The notes under the pieces were generated by a model. That model made no database searches, was not told the DNA's origin, and saw only the letters and a program-made list of their open reading frames with translations. A stretch of DNA of 64,000 nucleotides from Phycisphaerae bacterium. GTDB lineage: Bacteria; Chloroflexota; Anaerolineae; 4572-78; J111. This document shows, in pieces, positions 17,201-25,304 of this stretch. The stretch covers positions 1-64,000 of the forward strand of contig JANQQF010000128.1 in assembly GCA_028285035.1 (NCBI GenBank), in the 5' to 3' direction. Positions within the stretch are counted from its first letter, which is position 1, and the number at the start of each line of letters is the position of its first letter. Both the position numbers and the translations under genes were made by a program.

Positions 17201-19794
17201 CCTACGACCCCCTCTATCGTTTAACTGGAGCCAACGACACCAGCGGCCAAAGCTACGGCTACAGCTACGATGCGGCGGGCAATCGCTTGGCGTATTGGCT
17301 GAATGGGACGCAGGTAGCGACCTACACCTACAACGCAGCCAACTGGTTGACCACGGTCGGCAGTGCGACTGGGGTGACCAGCTATCAATATGACAACAAC
17401 GGCAACTTGCTCGACGACGGCTATGCCAGTTACACCTACGACAGCGCCGACCGCTTGAGCCGGATGACCGTGGGCACCTCTAACGTCGATTATCTCTACA
17501 ATGGCGACGGCGTTCGCATCGCCGAAATCGAAGATGGCCTGCGTACCGACTTTGTACAGGATGTGGTCTCGCCCTTGTCCCAAGTCCTGACCGCCGAGCA
17601 AGGTGGCACCACGGCCAAGTATCTGCGTGGTCTGGGCTTGATTGGCGAGCATCGCAGCGGCAGTGGCGTGCTGACCAATGATCGTTGGCAATTCTTCCTC
17701 CCCGATGCCCTCGGCTCAGTGCGCCAAACGGCCGATCTGGCGGGCAAGGTCAACCTGACCCGCCGCTACGATCCGTTTGGTGGCGTGGAAAGCCAATACG
17801 GCCTGAGCCAAACCCGCTACGGCTTTGCGGGCGAGGAGCAGAACCAAGAAGGTCATCTCTTCCTGCGGGCGAGAACCTACAACCCAGCCACCGGCCGCTT
17901 CTTGCAGCAGGACAAAGTGCGTGGCACAGCCAACGATCCGCGTACCTTGCATCGCTACACCTACGCCTTTGCCAACCCCGTCAACTACACCGACCCCAGT
18001 GGCTTGATGCCCGCCACAGGTAGTTCGGCGGGCAGTGGCGGTGGTGGCGTGGCTGCCCCGATGTCCGGCGGCAATGCCGTGCCGATGGGGGTGCCTGGTG
18101 GGGGTACGGGCAGCGTGAATTCACCGGGAGGTCAACCGGGGCGCGGCGGTGGCTCTGGCGGTCACGGTCCATCTTTGTGTGGTCAGTCTGGAGCTGGGGG
18201 CACGGTCTGGGATAGTCTGTGGGGCATCCACGAGCTGATCACGAATGAGATTGATGCGCTTCAAGGCTTTGCGGATCAAGTCAAAAATGAAGCCCAGCGG
18301 TTTGCCAAGAACCCCAGGGGGTATATCGATCATCGGATTGACCAAGCGCAAGATTGGGCTGGAGAGCAGTGGGACACAGCGAGAGATAGCCTGAACCAAT
18401 TTAGCAAAGATCCGCTTGGGGCCATCCAACGCAGGGTCAGCCAGATGCCCCAGAATTTCCAGCGGCAGTGGAAAGAGGTTCGAACCGGGGTCAGTCTGAC
18501 CCTGGACCTGATCCCAGTGATTGGGGATATCAAGAGTGTGATTGAGGGGCTGACGGGCCGTGACTTGGCAGGGAATAAGCTGAGTCCAGCGATGCAAACG
18601 GCCTATATTGCAGCGGGGCTGCTAGGGGCCTTCACCATCTTGGATGAGATCGGACAAGCCGGCCGCTTGCTGAACCACGCTGTGAACAAGGCCGACTTCG
18701 CTGGAGACGTTGTTAAAGGCGGTAAAGGCTTAGATCGGCTAGATGATGCCCAAGATGCAGGCCGAGGGCTGCGCCAAGGTCAGTTGCAGGGCCTGAACAA
18801 GCTGGATAGTGCCCGTGGGGCGCAAAGCCTGGACAATGCGGCAAGTGGCAATCGTCTGGATCAGCTAGACGAGTTCACGGGTGGTAGCCGTCCAGCACGT
18901 AGTGCGGCTGAGACTCGTGAGGCGTTGTCGAATAATTCGGGCCGTGGCGCGTTGAGCCAGCGGATTGATGATAGGCAGGTGCAAAGCCGGTTGGATAATC
19001 TGGATGCGTTTACAGGTGGCAATGCACCTCGTACAGGTGGTAATATTCGAGAACGATTGACGAACAGTAGCTCATCTGCTAACCTTAGTAAAAGAACAAA
19101 GGCTGCTCAAGCTTGGGCTGAAGCTGGAGTTGATACCAGTAATCCTGCCATTCGCCGAGCGATTAACCAAGGTCGTGGACCGATTCGAGGGGGAAGTGGG
19201 AGTCTTGATGATGTTAATAAGTTTGACAATCTTTTCCCAGATAATCCTTCAGTGGTTATCGATTTAGGATCGGGTGGTAGTGTTGACTTTCCGCTTGCTG
19301 GATTGTCTGAATTAGCTACGCGCTACCCGGAAGCTAATGTAATAGGTGTAGATATTCTTGGTGACCCAGATATTATAGATGATTATATAAAGTATTTAAA
19401 CTCTGATAGGGCATTAGATTATTTTGCTCCAAATTTGCTATCAAGTGTGAAACAATTACCTTCAAATGCGTCATTTGTTTGGGGCGACTTTTCCAAAGTG
19501 ATTGTTGATGAGAGTGCTGATCTAGTTACGAGTTTTGCACCATTCCCAAGTAAAATAGATAGCACAATGGATGAAGCTGTTAGAATTGCAAAACCAGGTG
19601 GAAGAGTAATTATAGTGACTGGTGATGTTTCCATTCGTCAACCACTTGAACTTAATCGTCTCCAACTACATTTTGAATCGAGAATAGGAATGTCGGGCGA
19701 AGTATTATTGGATGTTCCACGAAAAGATTTAGGTATTGAAGGTCATCTTACCGGATCCAAAGAAGTCACGATATTTACAGGTATTAAAAAGTAG
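14215..19794 (+). CDS. Rhs/YD-repeat polymorphic toxin, 5'-truncated, methyltransferase tip
   Basis: This is an open frame of 1859 codons whose apparent TTG start lies inside the truncated TPR gene and has no ribosome-binding site, so the true N-terminus (secretion part) is missing. YD repeats (YDAVGN, YDDLNRL) fill residues 8-690. A jelly-roll-like domain (about 691-862), two hydrophobic segments (about 898-949) and more YD repeats follow. The Rhs core end is at about 1160-1262 (DALGSVRQT, RYGFAGEE, RTYNPATGRFLQQD, DPSG). Then come a Gly-rich linker, a helical stretch, a pre-toxin segment (DLIPVIGDIKSVIEGLTGRD, about 1431) and an AT-rich C-terminal domain. The last has methyltransferase motif I VIDLGSGGS (about 1680), an acidic beta2 end GVDILGD and IAKPGGRVII. 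The tip is predicted to be a SAM-dependent methyltransferase toxin. Confidence 0.85.
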   Translation: MPVNQETSYGYDAVGNQVSVIDPKNRLSTFEYDDLNRLTKIINPLSGETTFGYDKVSNQTSLTNPNNQTIDYEYDALNRLIKMTDPLDQITEFKYDKVGNQTELIDPLLRTTQYRYDDLNRLEEIEDAANQLTTFIYDKVGNLTEVTDAEGRVTTTEYDKLYRPVTVTNALSGTTTFSYDAVGNLLTSTDAENRTTRYVYDALDRLTETTGNYIDGGPINSETNVTSGFEYDAISNLISTTDAKGRVTSFAYDALNRLVEVTNALNGLTEYQYDEVGNVVKEIDPLTTVTFNSYDDLDRLTETTANYVEGGPVTVDTNVSVSFAYDALGNLTQLTDPRAQVTRYGYDDLNRLVSMTDPLSHTVQYEYDAIGNATALIDPLNHRTEFDYDPVDRLEMVTDPLSRVTSYGYDQVGNQTQITDAEGRIIRFAYDALNRLETVTQNYVDGGPENHQTNVQTHFDYDAVGNLTDVTDPRDHTRSFTYDGLHRLKTETDALNHQTVYEYDKVGNLVEMTDAKTQVTTYEYDDLNRLTDIIRPDETVDFTYDAVGNRLTMTDPHGTTEYDYDELYRVTDVTFSGALAATVGYQYDANGNRTGLTYPDSSQVTYTYDAANRLTEVLDWDSGVSTYDYDAANRLAEMVLPNGVVASYDYDDASQLTDLTYRDALSTSLLAAYGYSYDLVGNRTQAVETIANPLILTVGTYEEVDGLVTIEGEHFTERINGVAHSWLLKSGTAGYTGTSYLQSGPGSGTRLYQTDEISQSPAATYLIDFSTVESYTVWVRGYAHSAAADSVYVGLGDQLVEVTGFAPGEWGWSRNLTQQIPITTTGVQTLSLLMRENGLLVDRILLITDTNYVPDGYGPDESPRLGEETYLTSIDNGQWPMDHSQLAHNPIGQSPFALAPTAMLLIPLVIAGPLVRRKRWQRFARALALALYLFCFGSIGLAMASADATMADQLTLEPYGRNTQYEIRNINSNTNLIPYARPDAQTAGTTTTTTYTYDPLYRLTGANDTSGQSYGYSYDAAGNRLAYWLNGTQVATYTYNAANWLTTVGSATGVTSYQYDNNGNLLDDGYASYTYDSADRLSRMTVGTSNVDYLYNGDGVRIAEIEDGLRTDFVQDVVSPLSQVLTAEQGGTTAKYLRGLGLIGEHRSGSGVLTNDRWQFFLPDALGSVRQTADLAGKVNLTRRYDPFGGVESQYGLSQTRYGFAGEEQNQEGHLFLRARTYNPATGRFLQQDKVRGTANDPRTLHRYTYAFANPVNYTDPSGLMPATGSSAGSGGGGVAAPMSGGNAVPMGVPGGGTGSVNSPGGQPGRGGGSGGHGPSLCGQSGAGGTVWDSLWGIHELITNEIDALQGFADQVKNEAQRFAKNPRGYIDHRIDQAQDWAGEQWDTARDSLNQFSKDPLGAIQRRVSQMPQNFQRQWKEVRTGVSLTLDLIPVIGDIKSVIEGLTGRDLAGNKLSPAMQTAYIAAGLLGAFTILDEIGQAGRLLNHAVNKADFAGDVVKGGKGLDRLDDAQDAGRGLRQGQLQGLNKLDSARGAQSLDNAASGNRLDQLDEFTGGSRPARSAAETREALSNNSGRGALSQRIDDRQVQSRLDNLDAFTGGNAPRTGGNIRERLTNSSSSANLSKRTKAAQAWAEAGVDTSNPAIRRAINQGRGPIRGGSGSLDDVNKFDNLFPDNPSVVIDLGSGGSVDFPLAGLSELATRYPEANVIGVDILGDPDIIDDYIKYLNSDRALDYFAPNLLSSVKQLPSNASFVWGDFSKVIVDESADLVTSFAPFPSKIDSTMDEAVRIAKPGGRVIIVTGDVSIRQPLELNRLQLHFESRIGMSGEVLLDVPRKDLGIEGHLTGSKEVTIFTGIKK

Positions 19795-19811
19795 TGAGGT
19801 GATAAAGACAA

Positions 19812-20312
19812 ATGGGATATCAAGGACACTTATTTAGGTGGTATGAAGAGCATAGTTATCGGTATAAAAGTGACGAAATTACACAAGATGATTTTTCTGA
19901 AGAGTTTTGTATTTTAGCTATTCAGATATGGTTTCGAGAGGGTATTCTTCAACTCCGTTTACCAATAGAAAATTGGTCACAGGTATTCGATGAAGGGCAA
20001 ATTCCAAATGAGATTCAGAAATTCTTACAGAAAGGAGTGGATAAATTTCTGCAAATTGTAGATGAGATGCAAGGTCTATATGAAACAGTTACTTTGTCCA
20101 AGAACAAAATCTCAAGAGTTTTGCCAGGTATGATAGAAAGCTGGATCGAGCAACTCAATATGGTTATTGATATTTTTGAGTCTAAAATTTTATTGGTTGA
20201 AGTTCAGAATTGGTGGTCTCAAATGATACTACAGAAATTACTTGATTTACGTGATGATATGAGAGAAATTTTACCTATATTAGAAAAGCTAATCATCGAT
20301 AGAGCTAAATGA
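19812..20312 (+). CDS. candidate immunity protein for the Rhs tip
   Basis: This codes for 166 residues and lies 17 bases after the Rhs stop, with GAGGTGAT before its ATG. It shares the AT-rich composition of the Rhs tip and not of the Rhs core. The sequence is acidic and mostly helical (FREGILQLRLPIENW, several W residues), with no signal peptide or catalytic motif. In polymorphic toxin loci the gene immediately downstream of the tip is normally the cognate immunity gene. The assignment rests on position and composition only. Confidence 0.6.
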   Translation: MGYQGHLFRWYEEHSYRYKSDEITQDDFSEEFCILAIQIWFREGILQLRLPIENWSQVFDEGQIPNEIQKFLQKGVDKFLQIVDEMQGLYETVTLSKNKISRVLPGMIESWIEQLNMVIDIFESKILLVEVQNWWSQMILQKLLDLRDDMREILPILEKLIIDRAK

Positions 20313-20461
20313 TAAGTAGATCTATCTTAATTTTAAAGTAATCGGAATTTATTTTCCTGCCTTTCATTAACACCCTTTTTATAGATAGTTGGCTAATCTA
20401 ATATTTTAGCCAGCTATCTGCATTTTTGAACCTAATTCATACAAAGTAGGCAACAAGGTAT

Positions 20462-21283
20462 GTGTTGATGGAAGACCCTGAAACGGGGGAACAAGGCTAC
20501 TTTGAGGTTGAGACGGCTTGGGCGTATCCTAGTGATGAGATTCTCGTCATTACGCTTGAGACCGATGATAGCACAACTACCACGCTTGAGGTGACCGCCG
20601 AGCATCCGATTTACGTCGAGGCTAAAGGATGGATTTGGGCTGAGAACTTGGCTATTGGCGATACCCTGCGTCGGGCCGATGGGGGTACGGCTAAGGTGCT
20701 ATCTATCGAGAGGGTGGAGTTGGCTGAACCGGAGACGGTGTACAACTTCACGGTCGCTGGGCCGCATACGTACTTTGCAGCAGGGATGTTGGTTCATAAT
20801 TGTTTAACGAAAGCTGGGCAAGATCGATTACAGGCTCTAGAGGAAGAAATAGCTATATATGGTATTAATACAAACCCTAAAACCTTAATAGAAAGAGAAG
20901 ACTTAATAGCTCTTCGAGACCACAAACCTCTTCCATCAGGTAGCTTTGATGAGCGTGTTCTCGAAATTCAAAAAGAGAGACTGGCGGCACAAGGTCTTAG
21001 TACGCCACCGCACGTGAAAATTGATATAGATAGGCTTACGAGAAGAGAAGAACCTACCTTACTGGCTAATAATCTCATTGTTCAAGCTCATCAGCAAAGA
21101 CTACAAATACTCAAAGAGAGACAAGCGGCACAAGGTCTTAGTACGCCACCAGATGTTCTAATGGAGATAGAGGATATTGAGATGATTCTGGAAAATGGTA
21201 TATCAATTTCTAGTATTCGTAATATGAAAGAATTAGAGCTTTATTACCATTGGCCAAGGTTAAGAGTAGAAGCTGCTGAGTAG
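20462..21283 (+). CDS. displaced Hint fragment with triple helical module
   Basis: This codes for up to 273 residues with a possible GTG start but no clear ribosome-binding site. Residues 1-113 are the C-terminal two thirds of a Hint (intein/hedgehog) domain: MEDPETGEQGYFEVE, AEHPIYVEA, GDTL, VYNFTVAGPHTYFAAG, ending LVHNC. The first Hint block with its catalytic cysteine is missing. The rest holds three copies of one helical module: RLQALEEEIAIYGINTNPK, VLEIQKERLAAQGLSTPP and RLQILKERQAAQGLSTPP, each followed by an acidic helix. From memory, similar modules start bacterial STAND, TIR and CHAT proteins as effector-associated adaptors. It is probably an orphan toxin-tail cassette once joined to an Rhs gene. 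Confidence 0.6.
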   Translation: MLMEDPETGEQGYFEVETAWAYPSDEILVITLETDDSTTTTLEVTAEHPIYVEAKGWIWAENLAIGDTLRRADGGTAKVLSIERVELAEPETVYNFTVAGPHTYFAAGMLVHNCLTKAGQDRLQALEEEIAIYGINTNPKTLIEREDLIALRDHKPLPSGSFDERVLEIQKERLAAQGLSTPPHVKIDIDRLTRREEPTLLANNLIVQAHQQRLQILKERQAAQGLSTPPDVLMEIEDIEMILENGISISSIRNMKELELYYHWPRLRVEAAE

Positions 21284-21401
21284 GCGTGTCATACATCTTC
21301 AGAAATTAGAATACTTATGAAAAATATCAAAGTAAAATTAGGTTAGAGATAGTAAAATGGATATAATAGGTTGAGGCTGATAAACGTATTAGGAGAACTT
21401 G

Positions 21402-22529
21402 ATGGATTTTGTGACAACAGCCATTTCGACAAGTATCGCGTATGGCATATCGACCAGAACCCAGCAGGATGATGACACACCAGGTCAGGATGCCTATAGA
21501 GTGCTCAAAACAAAACTACAGGAACAGTTTAAACCTGTGGCTGAGGTGGTTGATAAGTTTGAAGCCAGCCCAAATTCGGAAGGCTACAAACTTGTTTTAC
21601 ATGAAATTGTGACAAAATATGGTGTGGATCACGATGTAGATATTCTAAAAGCGGCACGTGCGTTACAAGATGCCATCACTGCGCAATTTGACCCGGACCG
21701 TATAAGCAAAACAGAAATTGATCGGCTTAGGGACTTAGGATTGAAGCGATTGCAGCGGGGCGATTATGAACAGGCTAAAACGTATTACAAGAAAGCCTTA
21801 GAAATAGGGGAACAGGTGCTAGGCTCAGACCATTATGATTTGACCCCAACCCTTAATAATCTTGGGGTGGCCGCATATCAGCTAGGTGATTATGAGGAGG
21901 CGCTGTCTTATCTTAAACGTAATTTGGCGATTGAGGAGAAAGCTGTCGGAGGAGATCATCCTAATTTAGCAACGGCTTACAACAATATCGGACAGATACT
22001 TCAAGCGATAGGTGATTATGAAGAGGCTTTGGAGCACTATAATCAAGCGTTAAAGATAAAGGAACAAGCTCTGGGCGTAAATCATCCTGACACTGCAATT
22101 TACTTTAATAGTCTAGCATCCTTATTTCAAACATTAGGAGGCTATGAAGATGCTTATCAATATTATGAGCGTGCTTTGACGATTAGAGAACAAGGATTAG
22201 AAAAGCTACATCTCGAAGTTGCTAAAAGCCTTAACAATTTAGGGTCGATACTCCAACTCATGAAGGATTATCGCAAAGCATTTACCTATCTTGAGCAGTC
22301 CCACATCATCTACCAAAACAAGCTGGATAAAGATCAGCCTGATCTAGCGACCAGCTTCAGCAATATGGGGTATATCCATAAAGATCTTGGGAACTATGAG
22401 GCAGCACTACCTTACTTTCAACAAGCGTTCGATATACAAACGCGTATATTTGGTGCGAATCATCCGCATACAACTGACAGTGCTCGTAATATCAGGGACT
22501 TAAAGGCGTTGCTGGGGGAGGATGAGTAG
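21402..22529 (+). CDS. TPR protein (kinesin-light-chain type) with helical N-domain
   Basis: This codes for 375 residues; ATG was chosen because AGGAG is six bases upstream (a TTG one codon earlier is too close). Residues 1-105 form a small helical domain (YRVLKTKLQEQF, VVDKFEASPNSEGYK, VDHDVDILKAARALQDAI) of a kind seen before TPR or NTPase parts in Chloroflexota and cyanobacteria. About six 42-residue TPRs follow (LNNLGVAAYQLGDYEEALSY, YNNIGQILQAIGDYEEALEH). No enzymatic domain is present, so it likely serves as a receptor or adaptor. The neighbouring Hint-tail protein carries adaptor-like modules, which suggests the two may interact. Confidence 0.75.
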   Translation: MDFVTTAISTSIAYGISTRTQQDDDTPGQDAYRVLKTKLQEQFKPVAEVVDKFEASPNSEGYKLVLHEIVTKYGVDHDVDILKAARALQDAITAQFDPDRISKTEIDRLRDLGLKRLQRGDYEQAKTYYKKALEIGEQVLGSDHYDLTPTLNNLGVAAYQLGDYEEALSYLKRNLAIEEKAVGGDHPNLATAYNNIGQILQAIGDYEEALEHYNQALKIKEQALGVNHPDTAIYFNSLASLFQTLGGYEDAYQYYERALTIREQGLEKLHLEVAKSLNNLGSILQLMKDYRKAFTYLEQSHIIYQNKLDKDQPDLATSFSNMGYIHKDLGNYEAALPYFQQAFDIQTRIFGANHPHTTDSARNIRDLKALLGEDE

Positions 22530-22585
22530 GGGGTGTGGAGTTATGGTGAATCATCTCTTCCGACAAGCGTTTAGGAGATTGAACT

Positions 22586-22891
22586 ATGGAAGTTTTATCA
22601 AGAAATTACCGAGATGATTGGGGGCGGGATCAAGAAAAACTTGTGCCTATGGATGGGTTTAAGTGTATTTTTGAGCCAATTGAACGTGTTGATACGTACC
22701 AGTTTGCAACTTGGGAAGAGTTAACAGATACATTATTGAGTAAAGGTATTGTGCTGACCCCGAATGGTTACAAGAGGGAAACAGGTCAATTGCTTATTCT
22801 GCTCAAGAACAACCAAATTTTAGGCTATGCTGCTCGTTCGGCGTATGGAAATAGAGTGATCATTGATAGCAATCACGCCCTTGTTGAGTAA
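22586..22891 (+). CDS. small hypothetical protein
   Basis: This codes for 101 residues starting MEVLSRNYRDDWGRDQEK, with AGGAG eight bases upstream. It looks like a compact single domain (LLILLKNNQILGYAARSAYG forms two strands) with no signal peptide or known motif. It lies 56 bases after the TPR gene on the same strand and may share its transcript. Confidence 0.5.
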   Translation: MEVLSRNYRDDWGRDQEKLVPMDGFKCIFEPIERVDTYQFATWEELTDTLLSKGIVLTPNGYKRETGQLLILLKNNQILGYAARSAYGNRVIIDSNHALVE

Positions 22892-22911
22892 GTTCAATTT
22901 TTTTTGGCGGG

Positions 22912-23370
22912 TTACAGCAATTGAGTTAACAACGATTCGGCAAAGTCACGGGCAAACTGCACCAGATCTTCGATGGCAGGGTAGATGATCAGTTGATTTT
23001 GGGCGGGCGTGGGGAGGCCGAGGTGGGAGGCGGTCGTATCATCCCAATCCCCAATGACAAGCGTGGCCTTGTTTTGCAGCGTTTGCTCCAGGAGCCGGGG
23101 CAAGCGAGGATCATTTTTGAAGTTTTCGCCCCAACGGGATACGGCCGGGATAATGATACTAATGATGTGTGGGGCCAGGGCCAAGGCCTGATCCAAGGTG
23201 TAATCGGAGACAAGGGCCAAGCCGCGTGCGCCATTGATTTGGCCAGGGGCTAAGCCTACAACTTTGACCAACAGCCCAAGTTCTCTAAGTTCAGTGATCA
23301 AAATTGTCGCCACAGCTTCATCAAAACCATCCCCCCACAGAACTAAAACGTATTGTTTGGTATTGGACAT
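22912..23370 (-). CDS. DJ-1/PfpI-family-like protein
   Basis: This codes for 152 residues opening with the DJ-1/PfpI pattern YVLVLWGDGFDEAVATILI, then LRELGLLVKVVGLAPGQINGARGLALVSDYTLDQAL, a layout shared with amidase/chaperone-like members. The usual nucleophile elbow (AxCHG) is replaced by IIIPAVSRWG, so the catalytic cysteine is absent. The glutamate equivalent (E in GDGFDEA) remains. It is shorter than typical members (about 170-190). An inactive or binding role is inferred. Its neighbours are unrelated and its 5' end faces a 520-base gap. Confidence 0.6.
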   Translation of the reverse strand: MSNTKQYVLVLWGDGFDEAVATILITELRELGLLVKVVGLAPGQINGARGLALVSDYTLDQALALAPHIISIIIPAVSRWGENFKNDPRLPRLLEQTLQNKATLVIGDWDDTTASHLGLPTPAQNQLIIYPAIEDLVQFARDFAESLLTQLL

Positions 23371-23891
23371 AGTATTAACCTGGTCAAGGATTCTGGCTAA
23401 GGTCCTGGCCCGAGCCTGTGTAAATAGAGGCTGTTACTTCTGGTTACTCCTACGGCTCGAAACGGTATCACTTTTTGACAACGGGTCCAGCGTGCTGCAT
23501 TTCCGCTATGCAGAGTGCCCCGAGGGGACACAGCGCGTCTGTTTAGGCAGTCCAACGCTGGAGCGTCGGAACGAGCCGCGATATCTTCTAAATTGAGCTT
23601 GTACAATGACCGATCTAGAAGATTTGTCACCCTCACGGGTTCGAAATGACATAACACCTCATCACTTACCATTGAGCCATTATCTATTCTTGGAATAAAC
23701 AGAAAGATTTTGGTAATGTTAAAGCTACTGATCCCAGTATACTCGAAACAAAACATTTCTACCTCTAATCTGACTCTCAAAATCTCTCAAGAGACTCTCA
23801 TGTATCTCTCCTTGTTCGCGTAGGCTATTGTTTTTTTCTTGTGGGTATGTTATGCTACTCTTGATCACCGTAAAAACATACGGAGTCGAGC
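23371..23891. other. intergenic region with GC-rich hairpins
   Basis: This 520-base gap lies between divergent genes. It contains two GC-rich hairpins, at 23514-23532 (GTGCCCC/GGGGACAC) and 23550-23572 (GTCCAACGCTGGAGCGTCGGAAC). The second is related to the dispersed hairpins further right. The last 15 bases give GGAG six bases before the GTG start of the STAND gene. A GGGTTCGAAAT string near 23639 is not part of a tRNA. No coding frame is convincing. Confidence 0.5.
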
Positions 23892-25304
23892 GTGCAGGCA
23901 GATATCCCACTTTCAAAATTAAAAGATGATATTCATACTGCTCTAAAATCTTGGCACGAGACCAACACGGATCAAAGCCCACTTGATTATTTACAGCTAT
24001 TTCGACAGGCCAGATTGAGCGGTGCCACAAATGCCAGACGGGCAACCAATGATATTATTTGGGCTGCCCTTGAGACGTTGACCGCAGAGCACGAAGACAG
24101 CGCCAATCTGCTCCGTCAACATTTTTTGGATGGTCTGCTGATGCACGCCATTGCCAATCGACTTAATATTGGCCAATCAACCGCATATCGTAAGCAACAA
24201 GAAGCCTTAAAACAACTGGCCCTGATCGTACAAACCCAAGAGATTCAGGCCCGAGAGGTTTATCAATCGTCTTTGGAAAAACGTCTTAAACTGCCGGCTG
24301 AAACAGAACTCTTTGGCATCGAAGCGAAGCGAAAAGCCTTACTCGACCATTTATTGCCGCAGGAAACCCCTTGGCTGGCTTCAATTGAAGGGTTAGGGGG
24401 GATTGGGAAGACGGCTTTGGCCAATAGTGTGGTGCGAAGCGGGGAACTCATCAATCGGTTTCAGGATGTCGCTTGGGTCAGTGCGAAGCCCCGTGATTTT
24501 TTCCCAGGCATTGGTCTGACCGGAACAGATACCCCGATTTTAACAGTCGAGACCTTGATCGACAGCCTGCTTCAGCAATTGGGACAAATTCATGTGCTGG
24601 CGCAACCCTCTGAGGAAAAGCAGCAGACCCTTCTCCGGTTGTTAAAGCAAGCCCCTTATTTGATTATTATTGACAACCTGGAAACGGTGGTTGACTATCA
24701 GACCCTCCTGCCCTTACTGTGGGGCATTGCGAACCCCAGCAAAGTATTACTGACCAGCCGTTATAGTCTCCGGGCCTATCCTGATATTTACTGCATCACT
24801 TTGGATGCCTTAAGCCGAACAGACACCTATCAAGTCATTCGGCACGAAGCAAGATTGCGCGGCCTGAGACCTTTGGCCAAAGCCTCCGAAACCGATTTGC
24901 AGCGAATTTATGATATTGTTGGCGGAAACCCGCTGGCCTTGAAGTTGATTGTAGGACAAACCGCATTTTTGCCGCTTTCTCAAGTTTTGAGTAACTTACA
25001 GGAAGCGCGTGGAAAAAGTGTCACCGACCTCTACAATTATATTTATTGGCAAGCGTGGAATATGTTAGATGAGGTTAGTCAACAAACCTTACTCATTATG
25101 CCGCTGACCCAGGAAGGCACTCTGAACCAGCTTTTGAGCCTTTGCCAACTCGATGTAACTGACCTACACCAAGCATTACAACAATTGGCCACCCTCTCAC
25201 TTGTGCAAGTTGAAGGCGATCTTGATGAGCGTCGCTATTCCATTCATCGTTTAACCGAAACGTTCTTGCTCAAAGAGGCCATTGCATGGCAGTCGTCAGT
25301 TTAA
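23892..25304 (+). CDS. STAND ATPase (NB-ARC-like) with N-terminal HTH
   Basis: This codes for 470 residues with a GTG start and GGAG six bases upstream. Residues 1-120 include a helix-turn-helix-like stretch (LLMHAIANRLNIGQSTAYRK). The ATPase has Walker A GLGGIGKTA (about 166-174), Walker B YLIIIDNLE (about 256), LLTSR sensor and the GGNPLALKL GxP motif, then a winged-helix-like end (RRYSIHRLTETFLL). The sensor repeats are not in this chain: the next gene overlaps by 19 bases and supplies TPRs. STAND ATPases switch between closed ADP and open ATP oligomeric states on ligand binding. The HTH may make it a transcription or defence switch. Confidence 0.85.
   Translation: MQADIPLSKLKDDIHTALKSWHETNTDQSPLDYLQLFRQARLSGATNARRATNDIIWAALETLTAEHEDSANLLRQHFLDGLLMHAIANRLNIGQSTAYRKQQEALKQLALIVQTQEIQAREVYQSSLEKRLKLPAETELFGIEAKRKALLDHLLPQETPWLASIEGLGGIGKTALANSVVRSGELINRFQDVAWVSAKPRDFFPGIGLTGTDTPILTVETLIDSLLQQLGQIHVLAQPSEEKQQTLLRLLKQAPYLIIIDNLETVVDYQTLLPLLWGIANPSKVLLTSRYSLRAYPDIYCITLDALSRTDTYQVIRHEARLRGLRPLAKASETDLQRIYDIVGGNPLALKLIVGQTAFLPLSQVLSNLQEARGKSVTDLYNYIYWQAWNMLDEVSQQTLLIMPLTQEGTLNQLLSLCQLDVTDLHQALQQLATLSLVQVEGDLDERRYSIHRLTETFLLKEAIAWQSSV

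Noticed and set aside
17221..17691. Minus-strand frame of 156 codons in the Rhs region
   Set aside because: Shadow of YD-repeat codons; composition unlike a protein and no start signal.
23630..23655. GGGTTCGAAAT as a tRNA T-loop
   Set aside because: No matching acceptor, D or anticodon arms around it.
23397..23780. Minus-strand frame of 127 codons in the gap before the first STAND gene
   Set aside because: It runs through two intergenic hairpins and has no start signal or motif.
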